Source: Iningainema tapete BLCC-T55
GTDB taxonomy: Bacteria > Cyanobacteriota > Cyanobacteriia > Cyanobacteriales > Nostocaceae
Direction of reading: 5' to 3'
Assembly (NCBI RefSeq): GCF_014698965.1
Contig: NZ_JACXAE010000049.1
Span: 81,434 to 145,433 of the forward strand
Length of the DNA stretch: 64,000 nucleotides
How positions within the stretch are numbered: position 1 is the first letter of the stretch; every line of letters begins with the position of its first letter. The notes beneath the pieces are model-generated. The model ran no database searches, was not told where the DNA came from, and worked only from the letters and a program-made list of their open reading frames with translations. Both the position numbers and the translations under genes were made by a program. Positions 49,813 to 60,073 of the stretch are shown here, one piece after another.

Positions 49813-50484
49813 ATGTGTCTTGCCAAAATTAATATGGAAAAACTGGAGGAACACCTGCGTCGTTTAGTGGAAGAAGCCTGTGGAAACCCACCGGGTAGTC
49901 AGCAGCGTCAGAAGTTGATGACGCAAATCATTCGCTTGACAACCAGCAGGCTTTGGAGGGAAAGTACTCCCTACTATCAAGATGCAGTGCAGCAAACTTG
50001 GTTGTATTTCTGCCGTAATCTTTGTGAAGGAATTACAGGTCAGGTTTACAATGCTGATTATGGTAGTGTGGTCACTTGGTTAAATACTTACCTCAAACAT
50101 CGGCTGCAAGATTTTTACCGTAAACAGCAAGATGAGGCGGCTAAAACAGTTGCTGCCAAATCATTTCAGTCTGCCTCCGGTGATATCAAAGAAACAATTG
50201 ATCCTGTAGATAACCTAGCTGCTAATCCTGACATTCCTCCTATTTTAGAGGACTTGAGACAATGGGCGCTTGTTGATACTGATGGCGAACTCCGTCAAAT
50301 TCACGTTCAAGGGCATCAGGAAGTGAATTGTCAGATGTTAATTTTAAAACGCCTACCCCCAGAGGTAAGTTGGAAAGAATTGGCTGAAGAATATAATCTT
50401 AAGGTTTCTACTTTAAGTAGTTTTTACCAACGTCAGTGTATTCCACGCTTACGAAAATTTGCGGAAAATGAAGGTTATGTATAA
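49813..50484 (+). CDS. Sigma-70 family (ECF-like) sigma factor
   Basis: AVQQTWLYFCRNL (region 2-like), VSWKELAEEYNLKVSTLSSFYQRQCIPRLRKFA (region 4 HTH). Confidence 0.75.
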   Translation: MCLAKINMEKLEEHLRRLVEEACGNPPGSQQRQKLMTQIIRLTTSRLWRESTPYYQDAVQQTWLYFCRNLCEGITGQVYNADYGSVVTWLNTYLKHRLQDFYRKQQDEAAKTVAAKSFQSASGDIKETIDPVDNLAANPDIPPILEDLRQWALVDTDGELRQIHVQGHQEVNCQMLILKRLPPEVSWKELAEEYNLKVSTLSSFYQRQCIPRLRKFAENEGYV

Positions 50485-50550
50485 TTTAATTTGTTAATTT
50501 AAGCGATCGCTCTACTTAAAGTGCGATCGCCAAGTTTAATTGAAGCAACT

Positions 50551-50892
50551 TTACCAGCCTTGCTCTGCTTGCTCCAAAACATAAGTAGCCACTTCCACAA
50601 TCTCTTCTTCGCTTAACTTGCCTTTAAAAGCAGGCATAGCATTTTTACCGTTTTGTACCTGGTGAATAATTGCCTGAATTAAATCGCCATCATCAATTAG
50701 GTACTTTGACAAGGCTTCTTTAGTCAAATTTTTTTCGGCAATGAGAATATTTCCACCGCCAATATGACAAGAAGCACAGTTAGCGCTAAAGAGTTTAGCA
50801 CCGTTGGAAGTTTCGGTTGCTAATGCTGGACTAATGAATGTAGATATTAATAGAGCGATCGCCAACAGTACAATTAATAAAAATCTTCTCAA
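50551..50892 (-). CDS. petJ: Cytochrome c6
   Basis: Signal peptide; CASCHIGGGN heme site; NAMPAFKGKLSEEEIVEVATYVLEQAEQGW. Confidence 0.93.
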   Translation of the reverse strand: MRRFLLIVLLAIALLISTFISPALATETSNGAKLFSANCASCHIGGGNILIAEKNLTKEALSKYLIDDGDLIQAIIHQVQNGKNAMPAFKGKLSEEEIVEVATYVLEQAEQGW

Positions 50893-51112
50893 GGGATTCT
50901 CCTGGCAAAAAGCCTCCTGCTACTGAAAAAACGTTTCCAGTAACTATTTTATGGCTGCTAGAAGCCCCTAGCATACTTAATAATTTACGGTAACGAATTT
51001 ATCTCCAATGTCTTTTCACTTCACAAGTGGAGATACTTCGTCACCGCTGTTTGTTCCCATTATGCTACATGACGTAGACGCAGCTTACAGGAGAGGTTGT
51101 CGTAGTTTTTCT

Positions 51113-51541
51113 CTAGCTAGCTACAGATTCAACAATCACCTTGCCCACCATACCAGCACCACGGTGAGGTTCGCAGTAGAATGAGTATTCACCAGGAGGT
51201 GTATCTTCTGGGAAAGTGGTTTCTACGCTTTGTTTTGGATTCATCATCAACTTCTTGTTTGACAAGGATTTGGCAAAATCAGAACTCTTAGTGGGGTTTT
51301 TTGCAGGATCAAACACCACATTATGGGGAGGAACTTTGTTGTTCACCCACTTAATCGTATCGCCAGGATGAACCGTCAACTTGTTTGGCTCAAATGCTAG
51401 CGCTCCTTTATCCGTTCCCAGTTTCACTGTATATGTCTCAGCAGCAGCGCTGGGAGTGATTAGGGCAAAGCTGCTCACAAGTATTGCGATTGTCAAAACA
51501 GCTAGAGTAGCGCGCCGCAAACTAGACGCAATCATTTTCAT
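51113..51541 (-). CDS. petE: Plastocyanin
   Basis: YTVKLGTDKGALAFEPNKLTVHPGDTIKWVNNKVPPHNVVFD; YSFYCEPHRGAGMVGKV. Confidence 0.96.
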   Translation of the reverse strand: MKMIASSLRRATLAVLTIAILVSSFALITPSAAAETYTVKLGTDKGALAFEPNKLTVHPGDTIKWVNNKVPPHNVVFDPAKNPTKSSDFAKSLSNKKLMMNPKQSVETTFPEDTPPGEYSFYCEPHRGAGMVGKVIVESVAS

Positions 51542-51752
51542 GGGTTTCTCCTAATAACAACTTTTATGTTCCCTTATCCATTCTAAATAAGATTGAGCCT
51601 AAATATGACAATATGTCGTAGATGCAAATTTTTTTAATAATGAGGAAAAATAAATAGCACAAAATAGACTAATTAATAGCCATTATTATATTACTATATA
51701 CTAATATAGTTTGTGGGTAAAAGTAATAATTTCGTTTATAATGCCCCACTCT

Positions 51753-52247
51753 CTAAAAATTTTCCGCACCCCAACCTGGAGCTTTTTGTGCTGCTGTGAG
51801 GATAAAAGCAGCTAAGCTTTCCACCTGAGGAAGCGACAGCCAACTTTCAGGAACTTGACGACACCAATAATTCTCTTCACTACCATCATAGGTCATTGGT
51901 TGGCGCATGAAGGCAACAAGACTGTTAATGTTATCTCTAGCTGGATTAGCGCCTTTAAGTGTTTTCAACGACAGAGATACTAATGGGTTGGGTAAAGTTG
52001 CGCCACCCACATGACAATTTGTGCAGTTGGTTTCAAATAGTTTTTTGCCAATTGACAAATCTTCAGGTGAAAATGAGCGAGTATTCCCTTGCGCATCCAC
52101 CAAGAGATTGATTGGCTCAGTTATGTGCAAATAACGCACTATGTAAGAATCAATATTAGCAGCTTGAGCGCTTAAGTTTATACTTCCACAAACTACTAAT
52201 ACAAAAGTTATCAACAGTAGATTGCGAACAAAAAATCGATTTAGCAT
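51753..52247 (-). CDS. Cytochrome c-550-like protein (PsbV2-like)
   Basis: CTNCHVGGAT heme site; PsbV-like layout (LKGANPARDNINSLVAFMRQPMTYDG); adjacent to psbV. Confidence 0.82.
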   Translation of the reverse strand: MLNRFFVRNLLLITFVLVVCGSINLSAQAANIDSYIVRYLHITEPINLLVDAQGNTRSFSPEDLSIGKKLFETNCTNCHVGGATLPNPLVSLSLKTLKGANPARDNINSLVAFMRQPMTYDGSEENYWCRQVPESWLSLPQVESLAAFILTAAQKAPGWGAENF

Positions 52248-52326
52248 TATATCCTAAGTTGGATGTGAAATTTTAGATTTTGGAGACGCCCCGATGGGGC
52301 GTCTCTACTAAATCATTAAACTGGCT

Positions 52327-52833
52327 TTAGTAGTAAATCTTACCGCCACCCCATTTAATGCCAGCAATCTTCGGTTGGATGAGAATGTGACCGGCGATCG
52401 CCTCCAAATCCTCATCAGTGAGATTACGCATTGCTGTGAAAATATCAGCACTCTTAGTGCTGGGATGTAACTCAGAAATTTCCTCCTCCCCATCATAGGT
52501 AGTAGGATTTTTCATGTAGTCCACCAATCCCTCTAGGTTATTACGGTTAGGGGTTGCCAGTGATAAAGCTTCAGGATCAAGTCCCACGTTCTGGTTTGTT
52601 TTGGTAACGCCCCCTGCATGACACTGGGCGCAAGCGTAATTAAATAGGCGTTTGCCTTCTTTGACTTGTTTGAGACTAAGTACTGTGGTATCGCCCTGTT
52701 CATTCAAAGGCACAGTACGGGTAGCTTCATCAAGTTCCACCGCTGTGGCGCTACCGACAATAAACTGAAACGTTAGTAAAACAGTAACCACAAAAATGCC
52801 AACTAGTCTTCTTAACATGTTTCCTCTTAACAA
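52327..52833 (-). CDS. psbV: Photosystem II cytochrome c-550
   Basis: CAQCHAGGVTKTNQNVGLDPEALSLATPNRNNLEGLVDYMKNPTTYDGEEEISELHPS; ends GGGKIYY. Confidence 0.96.
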   Translation of the reverse strand: MLRGNMLRRLVGIFVVTVLLTFQFIVGSATAVELDEATRTVPLNEQGDTTVLSLKQVKEGKRLFNYACAQCHAGGVTKTNQNVGLDPEALSLATPNRNNLEGLVDYMKNPTTYDGEEEISELHPSTKSADIFTAMRNLTDEDLEAIAGHILIQPKIAGIKWGGGKIYY

Positions 52834-53042
52834 TTTTTTACTCGCAACACAGCAATGAACGCGATTCTCAATTCCCTTTCGTGCTTATAGTAGAGCTTTG
52901 CTGCCACAACCACAGGTAGAAAATGAGTCGCTGCAATAACAATTATTATCTCGTTAAGAGTACCATTTTTTGCCTATCCACTACTTGAAGCGAATGTGGA
53001 ATCGTCAAAAGATGCACAAGGGTTTTTTTGCCGTTATAAATC

Positions 53043-53870
53043 TTAACCTTTCCCTCCTGTAAACGTAACATTTTCGATAAAATAACGGTTGAAGAAAGCG
53101 TAAATAGCCAAAGCTGGGAGGGTGAATACCATAGAAGCTGCCATGATGTAGTTCCAATAGCTGATGTATTGACCTTTAAAGCTGTTCAATCCTAAAGGAA
53201 GTGTAAACATTTCTGGGTCAAACAAGATTACCACGGGTAACAAGAAGTTATTCCAACTACCCATGAACACAAAAATAGCTTGTGCTGCCAGTGCTGGTTT
53301 TGCTAGCGGTAGGACAATATGTCGGAAAATACCAAAAGTTTTTAATCCATCTAGTTGAGCAGCTTCCTCTAGTTCCCTGGGAAAATTAATGAAAAACTGT
53401 CGCATCATGAAGATAAAAGTAGCATTCACCATGCTAGGAACAATCATCCCTTGATAGGAATTTAAAGCGCCGATCGCTTTTAAAATCAAAAATGTCGGTA
53501 TCAGTGTTACCTGGGAAGGAACTGCTAACACTGTTAGAATTAGCAAGAACCAGAAGTGCCTGCCTGCAAAGCGCAATCTTGCTAGAGCATAACCTGCCAT
53601 TGAATTGAATAGCAAGTTGAGAATGGTGACACTCACAGCAATGACTATGCTGTTGAACAACCAGCGAAAAAACAGCGGTTCTTGCAGAAATATTTGTTTA
53701 TAGTTGTCGAGAGTAAAGTTTTTGGGTAGGAAATTAGCTTCACCGCTCACAATTTCCCCTAATGGTTTGAATGATGCCGAAAGCGCCCACAAAAATGGTA
53801 TTATAGTGATTACTGCATATAGTATCAGCACCAAGTACAGTAGCACCCCAGTTGAGAAAAAACGTTTCAT
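53043..53870 (-). CDS. Carbohydrate ABC transporter permease (MalG-like, CUT1)
   Basis: EAAQLDGLKTFGIFRHIVLPLAKPALAAQ EAA loop. Confidence 0.93.
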   Translation of the reverse strand: MKRFFSTGVLLYLVLILYAVITIIPFLWALSASFKPLGEIVSGEANFLPKNFTLDNYKQIFLQEPLFFRWLFNSIVIAVSVTILNLLFNSMAGYALARLRFAGRHFWFLLILTVLAVPSQVTLIPTFLILKAIGALNSYQGMIVPSMVNATFIFMMRQFFINFPRELEEAAQLDGLKTFGIFRHIVLPLAKPALAAQAIFVFMGSWNNFLLPVVILFDPEMFTLPLGLNSFKGQYISYWNYIMAASMVFTLPALAIYAFFNRYFIENVTFTGGKG

Positions 53871-53893
53871 TTCAAATTAAAATGCTTGTTGCC

Positions 53894-53926
53894 AGAAACC
53901 CGGTATCTTTAAGATACCGGGTTTCT
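53894..53926. repeat. AGAAACCCGG-type hairpin (possible terminator)
   Basis: AGAAACCCGGTATCTTTAAGATACCGGGTTTCT. Confidence 0.9.
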
Positions 53927-53935
53927 TCTAGATTA

Positions 53936-54577
53936 CTAATTAATTTGCTTTCTTACCCAAGCACGAAAAGCTCTCATTGTCTTGTTTCTCCCCTCACTTC
54001 TACACTTTTTCAGGTATTCAGGAATGACTTGAGTCAGGGGAAAATTAGGGAAATTTGGACTAGATGAAAACTCAACGTATTTACCTTCTTGGCGGACATT
54101 AATTTGTAAGTTACCTTTTTCAAATCTCCATAATTCTGGTACTCCCAGCCCTTCATATATACTAGGGTGAGTGCGGGAGGTTATATCAACTTCTAATGCT
54201 AAATCTGGCGGGGGATCTACTGTTAAGTCTAATCTGTCTTTGCCTCGGATTACTGCTTCATTTTGAATATAGAAACAATTGTCTGGTTCTATCCCTTGAG
54301 CTATAAATTGATTTTTAAAAGTTGTAGAACCTAAAGGTAAGAATTCAATGTCTAGTTCTTCAAGAAGAATTTCTATAAAGTTAGTAATCAATACTTTATT
54401 GATTTCATGTTCAGGTAGTGGTGACATAATTTCTAGAATTCCGTGATCATAAGCTACTCTAGCTGCACGCTGTTCGCCCAATTCTTCTAAAATAGCTTCA
54501 AATTCTTGCCAACTAACATCTTTTAGCAATACTCGCTGCCCTGGTGGTACAACTAATCTTTTGATTTCTAATAACAT
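53936..54577 (-). CDS. Uma2-family endonuclease (PD-(D/E)XK-like)
   Basis: YDHGILEIMSPLPEHEINKVLITNFIEILLEE; PDLALEVDITSRTHPSIYEGLGVPELWRF. Confidence 0.9.
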   Translation of the reverse strand: MLLEIKRLVVPPGQRVLLKDVSWQEFEAILEELGEQRAARVAYDHGILEIMSPLPEHEINKVLITNFIEILLEELDIEFLPLGSTTFKNQFIAQGIEPDNCFYIQNEAVIRGKDRLDLTVDPPPDLALEVDITSRTHPSIYEGLGVPELWRFEKGNLQINVRQEGKYVEFSSSPNFPNFPLTQVIPEYLKKCRSEGRNKTMRAFRAWVRKQIN

Positions 54578-54597
54578 TTTTTGACTCCTTTGTGAAT

Positions 54598-55503
54598 TTA
54601 TTTTTTTTCGCCACCGAAGAGTCGGCGCTGAATTATAGTGATGGAGATGATGATAGCTGCTAATAAGAAAGCGATCGCTGCCCCATAACCCATTTGCAAG
54701 TCACGAAACACGGCTTGGTATATCAGTAAAACTACTGTTAGAGTAGCATTATTTGGTCCCCCAGTACCACGGGAGAAAATGTAAGACTGATCGAACAGTT
54801 GAAACGTACCAATCACGCCCATTGCGACAACAAAGAAGGTAACAGGTTGAAGCAAGGGAATAGTAATATGTATAAATTGTTGCCATTTACTAGCCCCATC
54901 TATTGCTGCTGCTTCGTAGAGTGTTTTGGGAATATCCTGCAACGCCGCTAAGTAAATTACCATGTAAAACGGTGCAGTTGACCAAATATTCATGAGCATA
55001 ATACCTTTAAGCGCAACTGCTGGATCTCCCAACCAATTGTAAGTAGGTAGCCCGACAAAACTGAGAAAATCATTCAGCAATCCATTGGTGTTATATATCC
55101 ACATAAAGATGAGAGTCAGAACCGCTGAAGAAGTGACAGTCGGTAAAAAGTAAAGGATGCGCCACCAGTTTTTAGCGCGAATCCCAGAATTGAGAGTTAC
55201 TGCTAAAACTAGAGCCAGGATAGTTTGTGTTGGCACGACAATTGCCACGTATTCCATAGTATTTCTTAATGCTATCCAAACTCGTTCATCTTCAACTATG
55301 CGCGTGAAATTGCGCCAGCCAATAAACTTGTAGTCAATACCGCCTAAAAGTTGCACTTTATGTAGCGAAAGAAAAACAGCCCAAATAATTGGCGACACCA
55401 CAAAAGTACCCAACACTAGAATGGTTGGCATCATGAAGAGATAACCTGCCAAACCTTCTGTTACATTCCACTCGCCGGTTTGCCGCCTTCTCACTCTAAA
55501 CAC
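54598..55503 (-). CDS. Carbohydrate ABC transporter permease (MalF-like, CUT1)
   Basis: Six-TM; EAAAIDGASKWQQFIHITIPLLQPVTFF EAA loop. Confidence 0.93.
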   Translation of the reverse strand: MFRVRRRQTGEWNVTEGLAGYLFMMPTILVLGTFVVSPIIWAVFLSLHKVQLLGGIDYKFIGWRNFTRIVEDERVWIALRNTMEYVAIVVPTQTILALVLAVTLNSGIRAKNWWRILYFLPTVTSSAVLTLIFMWIYNTNGLLNDFLSFVGLPTYNWLGDPAVALKGIMLMNIWSTAPFYMVIYLAALQDIPKTLYEAAAIDGASKWQQFIHITIPLLQPVTFFVVAMGVIGTFQLFDQSYIFSRGTGGPNNATLTVVLLIYQAVFRDLQMGYGAAIAFLLAAIIISITIIQRRLFGGEKK

Positions 55504-55693
55504 AACATTGCTATGTCAATTGCGTTTGTTAATTTTACCTTAACTCGGACTGCTCCCATTGCTGCTGGCTTCATATTGAAGCCCTCCATTAAAGCTACAA
55601 GTGAAAGAAAAATCAAGCATAGCAAAAGATTATGCATTGCGATCGCCATGCTTTATTTTATACGCTTTTGTCAAAAACATAGATTTTGTCTAT

Positions 55694-56977
55694 ATGCGTA
55701 TATCTTTACTTACTAAATCAATTCTTAGCTTCACTTTGGTGACGTTTTGTCTAGGAATTATTGCAGAAACTAAACCAGTAAAAGCTGCTGATTTTACTGT
55801 AGTAGCTAACGGTCTTGATAATGTACGCGGTTTAAACTTTGGTCCTGACGGTAGTTTATATATTACAGAGTCAGGCAGAGGCGGAGATGGAAGATGTATT
55901 CCTGGTCCCTCTTTAGAGGGACTTCTTTCTTGTGCTGGTAATACTGGTGCAGTGACAAGAGTTAAGGACGGTAAGCAAGAACGTATACTCACAGGGCTAC
56001 CATCATTTGCATTAAGACCGACTGGTACTACAGGTGAAGGACCTCAAGACATAGTATTTGATTCCGCTGGAAATCCTTATCTTCTCATTGGGTATGGTGG
56101 TAATCCTACCATCAGTGATTTTCCCGAAAATGCTCCAAGTTGGGGACAACTTTATAAAATAGACTTCAACACAGGTTCGTTGACAAGTATTGCCGATTTT
56201 GCCAAATACGAACTCGCCAATAACGCTGATGGGGAAGAAACCCTTGACGTTAGTGGTGAAATAGCTAGTAATCCCTATGCTTTTACAATTAGAGGCAACA
56301 CTGCTTATGTAGTTGATGCAGCTGCAAATGATATTCTTAGTGTGGATCTGGATGGAAGTAATTTGAAAACATTCGCTGTACTTCCCACACAAAAAATCAC
56401 AAATCCAATTTTCCCAACGCCTGCACCGGGACAAGTGACACCTCCAGATGCGCCACCACCCGGACAAATACCGAACGAAATTCAAATTGAATCAGTACCC
56501 ACTGGTGCTGCATTTGGTCCCGATGGTGCTTTGTATGTCAGCGAATATACAGGTTTTCCTTTCCCAGTTGGTGCTGCACGGATCTTTAGGATTGGACAGG
56601 ATGGGGAGATCAAGGTTTACGCTGATGGTTTTACCCAACTAACAGACCTAGATTTTGATCCTGAAGGCAACTTGTATGCTTTACAATATTCCAATGCACC
56701 AGAATGGCAAGGGGTTACTGATGCTTCTGTGATTCAAATCGCTCCTGATGGTACTCGTACAACTTTGCTCAATGGAAATGGGTTAGAAGCTGCTACTGCT
56801 CTAACTGTTGGTCCTGATGGTAATGTTTATGTCTCGTACAAAGGTAATCTACTAGGACAAGGGCAAGTGTTGCGAATTAATAGAAAAGCAAAAGTTCCCG
56901 AACCAAGTTTATTACTGGGCGTGGTAGCATTTGGTACTTTGGGAGTAAATTCACTTCGTAGGGTGCGTTCAAAGTAA
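55694..56977 (+). CDS. ScyD/ScyE-like beta-propeller protein with PEP-CTERM sorting signal
   Basis: VVANGLDNVRGLNFGPDGSLYITESGRGG; C-terminal VPEPSLLLGVVAFGTLGVNSLRRVRSK; start at MRISLLTK preceding signal peptide. Confidence 0.87.
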   Translation: MRISLLTKSILSFTLVTFCLGIIAETKPVKAADFTVVANGLDNVRGLNFGPDGSLYITESGRGGDGRCIPGPSLEGLLSCAGNTGAVTRVKDGKQERILTGLPSFALRPTGTTGEGPQDIVFDSAGNPYLLIGYGGNPTISDFPENAPSWGQLYKIDFNTGSLTSIADFAKYELANNADGEETLDVSGEIASNPYAFTIRGNTAYVVDAAANDILSVDLDGSNLKTFAVLPTQKITNPIFPTPAPGQVTPPDAPPPGQIPNEIQIESVPTGAAFGPDGALYVSEYTGFPFPVGAARIFRIGQDGEIKVYADGFTQLTDLDFDPEGNLYALQYSNAPEWQGVTDASVIQIAPDGTRTTLLNGNGLEAATALTVGPDGNVYVSYKGNLLGQGQVLRINRKAKVPEPSLLLGVVAFGTLGVNSLRRVRSK

Positions 56978-56983
56978 CAAACA

Positions 56984-57016
56984 AGATCCCCGACTTCTTG
57001 AAGAAGTCGGGGATCT
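56984..57016. terminator. Hairpin between convergent genes, possible bidirectional terminator
   Basis: AGATCCCCGACTTCTTGAAGAAGTCGGGGATCT between stops at 56977 (+) and 57037 (-). Confidence 0.6.
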
Positions 57017-57036
57017 GGAGATCTGGGGGGGATCAA

Positions 57037-58302
57037 CTACTCCATCACCTTAATCAACTTATTAGCTTCTGCTTGCGCCCGCTGCATTGCCTGCTGTAAT
57101 GATTGTTGTCCCAACAGAGCGCTGACAAACTGGTTGTCAAAGTTGTTCATAACTACCGCTGGGTATTTACCTGCTTGCCAAGGCATGGCATAATCAACGC
57201 CAGCGACAAGTGCAGAACGTAGAGGATCTTTGTCATAGCCTAGTTTTTGAGCTACAGACTTTCGCGTTGGTAAAGCAAAGCCTGTTTTCGCCCACTTGGA
57301 CATCCCTTCTTTGCTGGTGAGATAAGAAATTAGTTTCCAAGCTTCAGCTTTGTGTTGTGATTGCTTATTCATTACATAAGCAACAGTAAATACCATTGTA
57401 TTTTTTGTATTATAAATTTTAGGTACTTCTACGGTTGCGAAATCTGTTTGAGGAAAAGTCTCTTGTAAATAAGGAATTGCCCAGTTACCTTCTATTACCA
57501 TCGCTACCTTTCCTTGTCCAAACATTTCACCGCCTGAATCTGTCCCTACATCTGATTTCTGTGCTGAGGAACGGTCTATGCGATACTGGTCTACAGTTAA
57601 TTGTAATCCTTGCAAAGCTTGTGTACTAGCAAACGTAGCGTAACTATTTCCATCTACGAGTTTTCCACCAAAAGCTTTGATTTTATAAGCTTGACGCGCT
57701 AACTCCGGAATTTCTCCAAAACCATACTGATCTATTCTGCCATCAAAATTACTATCTCTTGTCAGCTTTTGCGCATAGTTACGTAATTCCTCCCAATTAG
57801 TAGGAGGAGAATTTAAATTTGCCGCTTTTAAAGCTTTTTTGTTATAAAACAAAGCAAGGGTAGAATAGTCTTTAGGCAGACCATAAATGTGGTTTTTAAA
57901 CTTAAAACTGTTCAGCACTTTCTCTTCAAAGTCTTTAAGATCAAATGCAGGAGTAATATAACCATCTAACGGTTCTAAAACATTCTGACTCATGAGGAAA
58001 GGAGCATCAATTGCATCTAGATAGAATACGTCAGGAGCAGCTTCCCCAACTAAACGGGTTTTGATTACATCCATGTATTGATCATTTATGACCTCATGCT
58101 TGACTTTAATCTCAGGATGTTGTAATTCAAAATCTTGTAGTAATTGTCTGAGTAGTTTTTGCTCCGTAGGACTAGCTATCCAACCACTTAATTTGATGGT
58201 GACAGGGATTGCCGTCCTCTGCAATGGTAGACTGTGACAAGCAAGAATTAAGATGGCGATCGCCACCACCAATCCCCAAAATTGTCTCACTTTTATCATC
58301 AT
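57037..58302 (-). CDS. Sugar ABC transporter substrate-binding protein (MalE-like)
   Basis: Signal sequence with lipobox-like LACHSL; VFYLDAIDAPFLMSQNVLEPLDGYI; GKVAMVIEGNWAIPYL. Confidence 0.92.
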   Translation of the reverse strand: MMIKVRQFWGLVVAIAILILACHSLPLQRTAIPVTIKLSGWIASPTEQKLLRQLLQDFELQHPEIKVKHEVINDQYMDVIKTRLVGEAAPDVFYLDAIDAPFLMSQNVLEPLDGYITPAFDLKDFEEKVLNSFKFKNHIYGLPKDYSTLALFYNKKALKAANLNSPPTNWEELRNYAQKLTRDSNFDGRIDQYGFGEIPELARQAYKIKAFGGKLVDGNSYATFASTQALQGLQLTVDQYRIDRSSAQKSDVGTDSGGEMFGQGKVAMVIEGNWAIPYLQETFPQTDFATVEVPKIYNTKNTMVFTVAYVMNKQSQHKAEAWKLISYLTSKEGMSKWAKTGFALPTRKSVAQKLGYDKDPLRSALVAGVDYAMPWQAGKYPAVVMNNFDNQFVSALLGQQSLQQAMQRAQAEANKLIKVME

Positions 58303-58492
58303 TAAAGTATTATGCCAAACCCTTTTAAATAAGTTATAACTTTTCTACCTATAGTACTAATTTATCTAAAAGCTAAATTTTTTCTGAAGAAAGCAAGTTA
58401 AAATAACTAAGAAGTCCTAAACCAAGAGGAGACTGTAACCTCACTCAAAGAGCGAATATCCCACTAGGAAATTTTACCTGTAGAGATAGAAC

Positions 58493-60052
58493 ATGGATTT
58501 TACTCAGCTAAAAAAGGCTGGTTCTGTAACTCCATCTCAAGAGACAACATCAGAAACAGCACTTTCTCCTACCTTAAAACCCAGCACTCGATTCTCTAAG
58601 GATGCTATTCGCAGGAGCTTAAAAGCTTCTACCTTAGATGCTTTTTTTGCCGCAGTGTTCTCAATGGCTACTACTGGTATTTTACTCAGTAATTTCCTAG
58701 TGGAGTTGAATGCTACTCCAGTAATTTTTGGGACACTAGCATCAATTCCGATGTTAGTTAATCTAATTCAGCCCTTAGGTGCTTACTTGTCGGAACGCAC
58801 GACGAGTCGTTTCCGTCATTCCCTCAAAACATACGGTACTTCCCGATCACTTTGGCTAATTCTCGTCATTGGTATTTTGCTTACATGCTGGGGAAAAGTT
58901 AGTACTACCCAGTTACAAATATTAACTATTGTAATTGTTCTGTTGAGTTATTTATCGGGCGCACTGGGAAATGCTTCTTGGCTGAGTTGGGTAGCTACCC
59001 TTGTACCCAGAAGATTGCGAGGACGCTATTTTGGCTTACGCAACAGTATAACCAGCCTTACAAATTTAGTATGTGTACCTTTAGCTGGTTTTACTATATC
59101 AAGATGGCCTGGAGGGATTCTTCAAGGTTATGGAGTAGTTTTGTTTGTAGGAATTATATCAGGATTAGTAAGTTTGGCATGTCAATCCTTCCAAATCGAT
59201 ATCAATCCTAGTGAGCAAAATGCTACTTTTGTCAAGCCCAGCCAACCAACCAATCAACCGCGTGTAGAAATATCCACCGCTTCAGTAGAGCAGGTAGAAA
59301 ATACGGTTTCAGAAGAATCTCAAGTTTCTACGGTGAGTGAGAGAAACTCAGAATCAGAGCCTTCCAAGCAAAAAGTGATTTCTTCTTTGCCTTCTAGAAT
59401 CCGTAAAACCATATCCAATAACTTGAATTTTTTTACATTTCTGCTGTACTTCAGTTCTTGGACATTTGCAGCTAATCTTAGCATCCCCTTTTTCAACTTC
59501 TATTTGTTCAACACTTTAGAATTAGATGTCAGTTGGGTAAGTGTGTACGGCAGTCTTCAGGCAGGGGCAAATTTACTCATGCTAATTTTATGGGGTAAGT
59601 TAGCAGACAAAATAGGTAACCGTACAATACTTCTGTTAGTTGTTAGTATGGCTACAGCCACCCCAGTACTCTGGCTCCAAGTTGGTGTTACTCCCCTAGA
59701 CATTTTCTTATGGTTGCCACTTTTACACATTTTTATCGGCATTACTTGGGCAGGGCTGGACTTGTGCAACAATAATTTGCAAATAGGAGTAGCACCAATT
59801 CAAAATCGAGCTATGTACTTTTCAATTGTAGCTGCGGTAGCTGGGGTAAGTGGTGCTTCAGGCACAATCATCGGTGGCTTAGTAGCACAAAATCATTCTT
59901 TTGGTGGCTTATCAGGATTGTTTGCTTTATCCAGTGTCTGCCGCTTTCTCTCCCTCATCCCTTTGTTGTTTGTGCAAGAGACACGCTCTCAATCTTTCTT
60001 CCAAATGTTCCTGAAGGCAGGAGGCACTAGGCAGGAAGCAGAAGGCAGTTAG
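58493..60052 (+). CDS. MFS transporter
   Basis: Two hydrophobic 6-TM halves with charged central loop; MFS-like LWGKLADKIGNRTILLLV. Confidence 0.85.
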   Translation: MDFTQLKKAGSVTPSQETTSETALSPTLKPSTRFSKDAIRRSLKASTLDAFFAAVFSMATTGILLSNFLVELNATPVIFGTLASIPMLVNLIQPLGAYLSERTTSRFRHSLKTYGTSRSLWLILVIGILLTCWGKVSTTQLQILTIVIVLLSYLSGALGNASWLSWVATLVPRRLRGRYFGLRNSITSLTNLVCVPLAGFTISRWPGGILQGYGVVLFVGIISGLVSLACQSFQIDINPSEQNATFVKPSQPTNQPRVEISTASVEQVENTVSEESQVSTVSERNSESEPSKQKVISSLPSRIRKTISNNLNFFTFLLYFSSWTFAANLSIPFFNFYLFNTLELDVSWVSVYGSLQAGANLLMLILWGKLADKIGNRTILLLVVSMATATPVLWLQVGVTPLDIFLWLPLLHIFIGITWAGLDLCNNNLQIGVAPIQNRAMYFSIVAAVAGVSGASGTIIGGLVAQNHSFGGLSGLFALSSVCRFLSLIPLLFVQETRSQSFFQMFLKAGGTRQEAEGS

Positions 60053-60073
60053 AAAAAGTTAGAGCCTCAAAAA

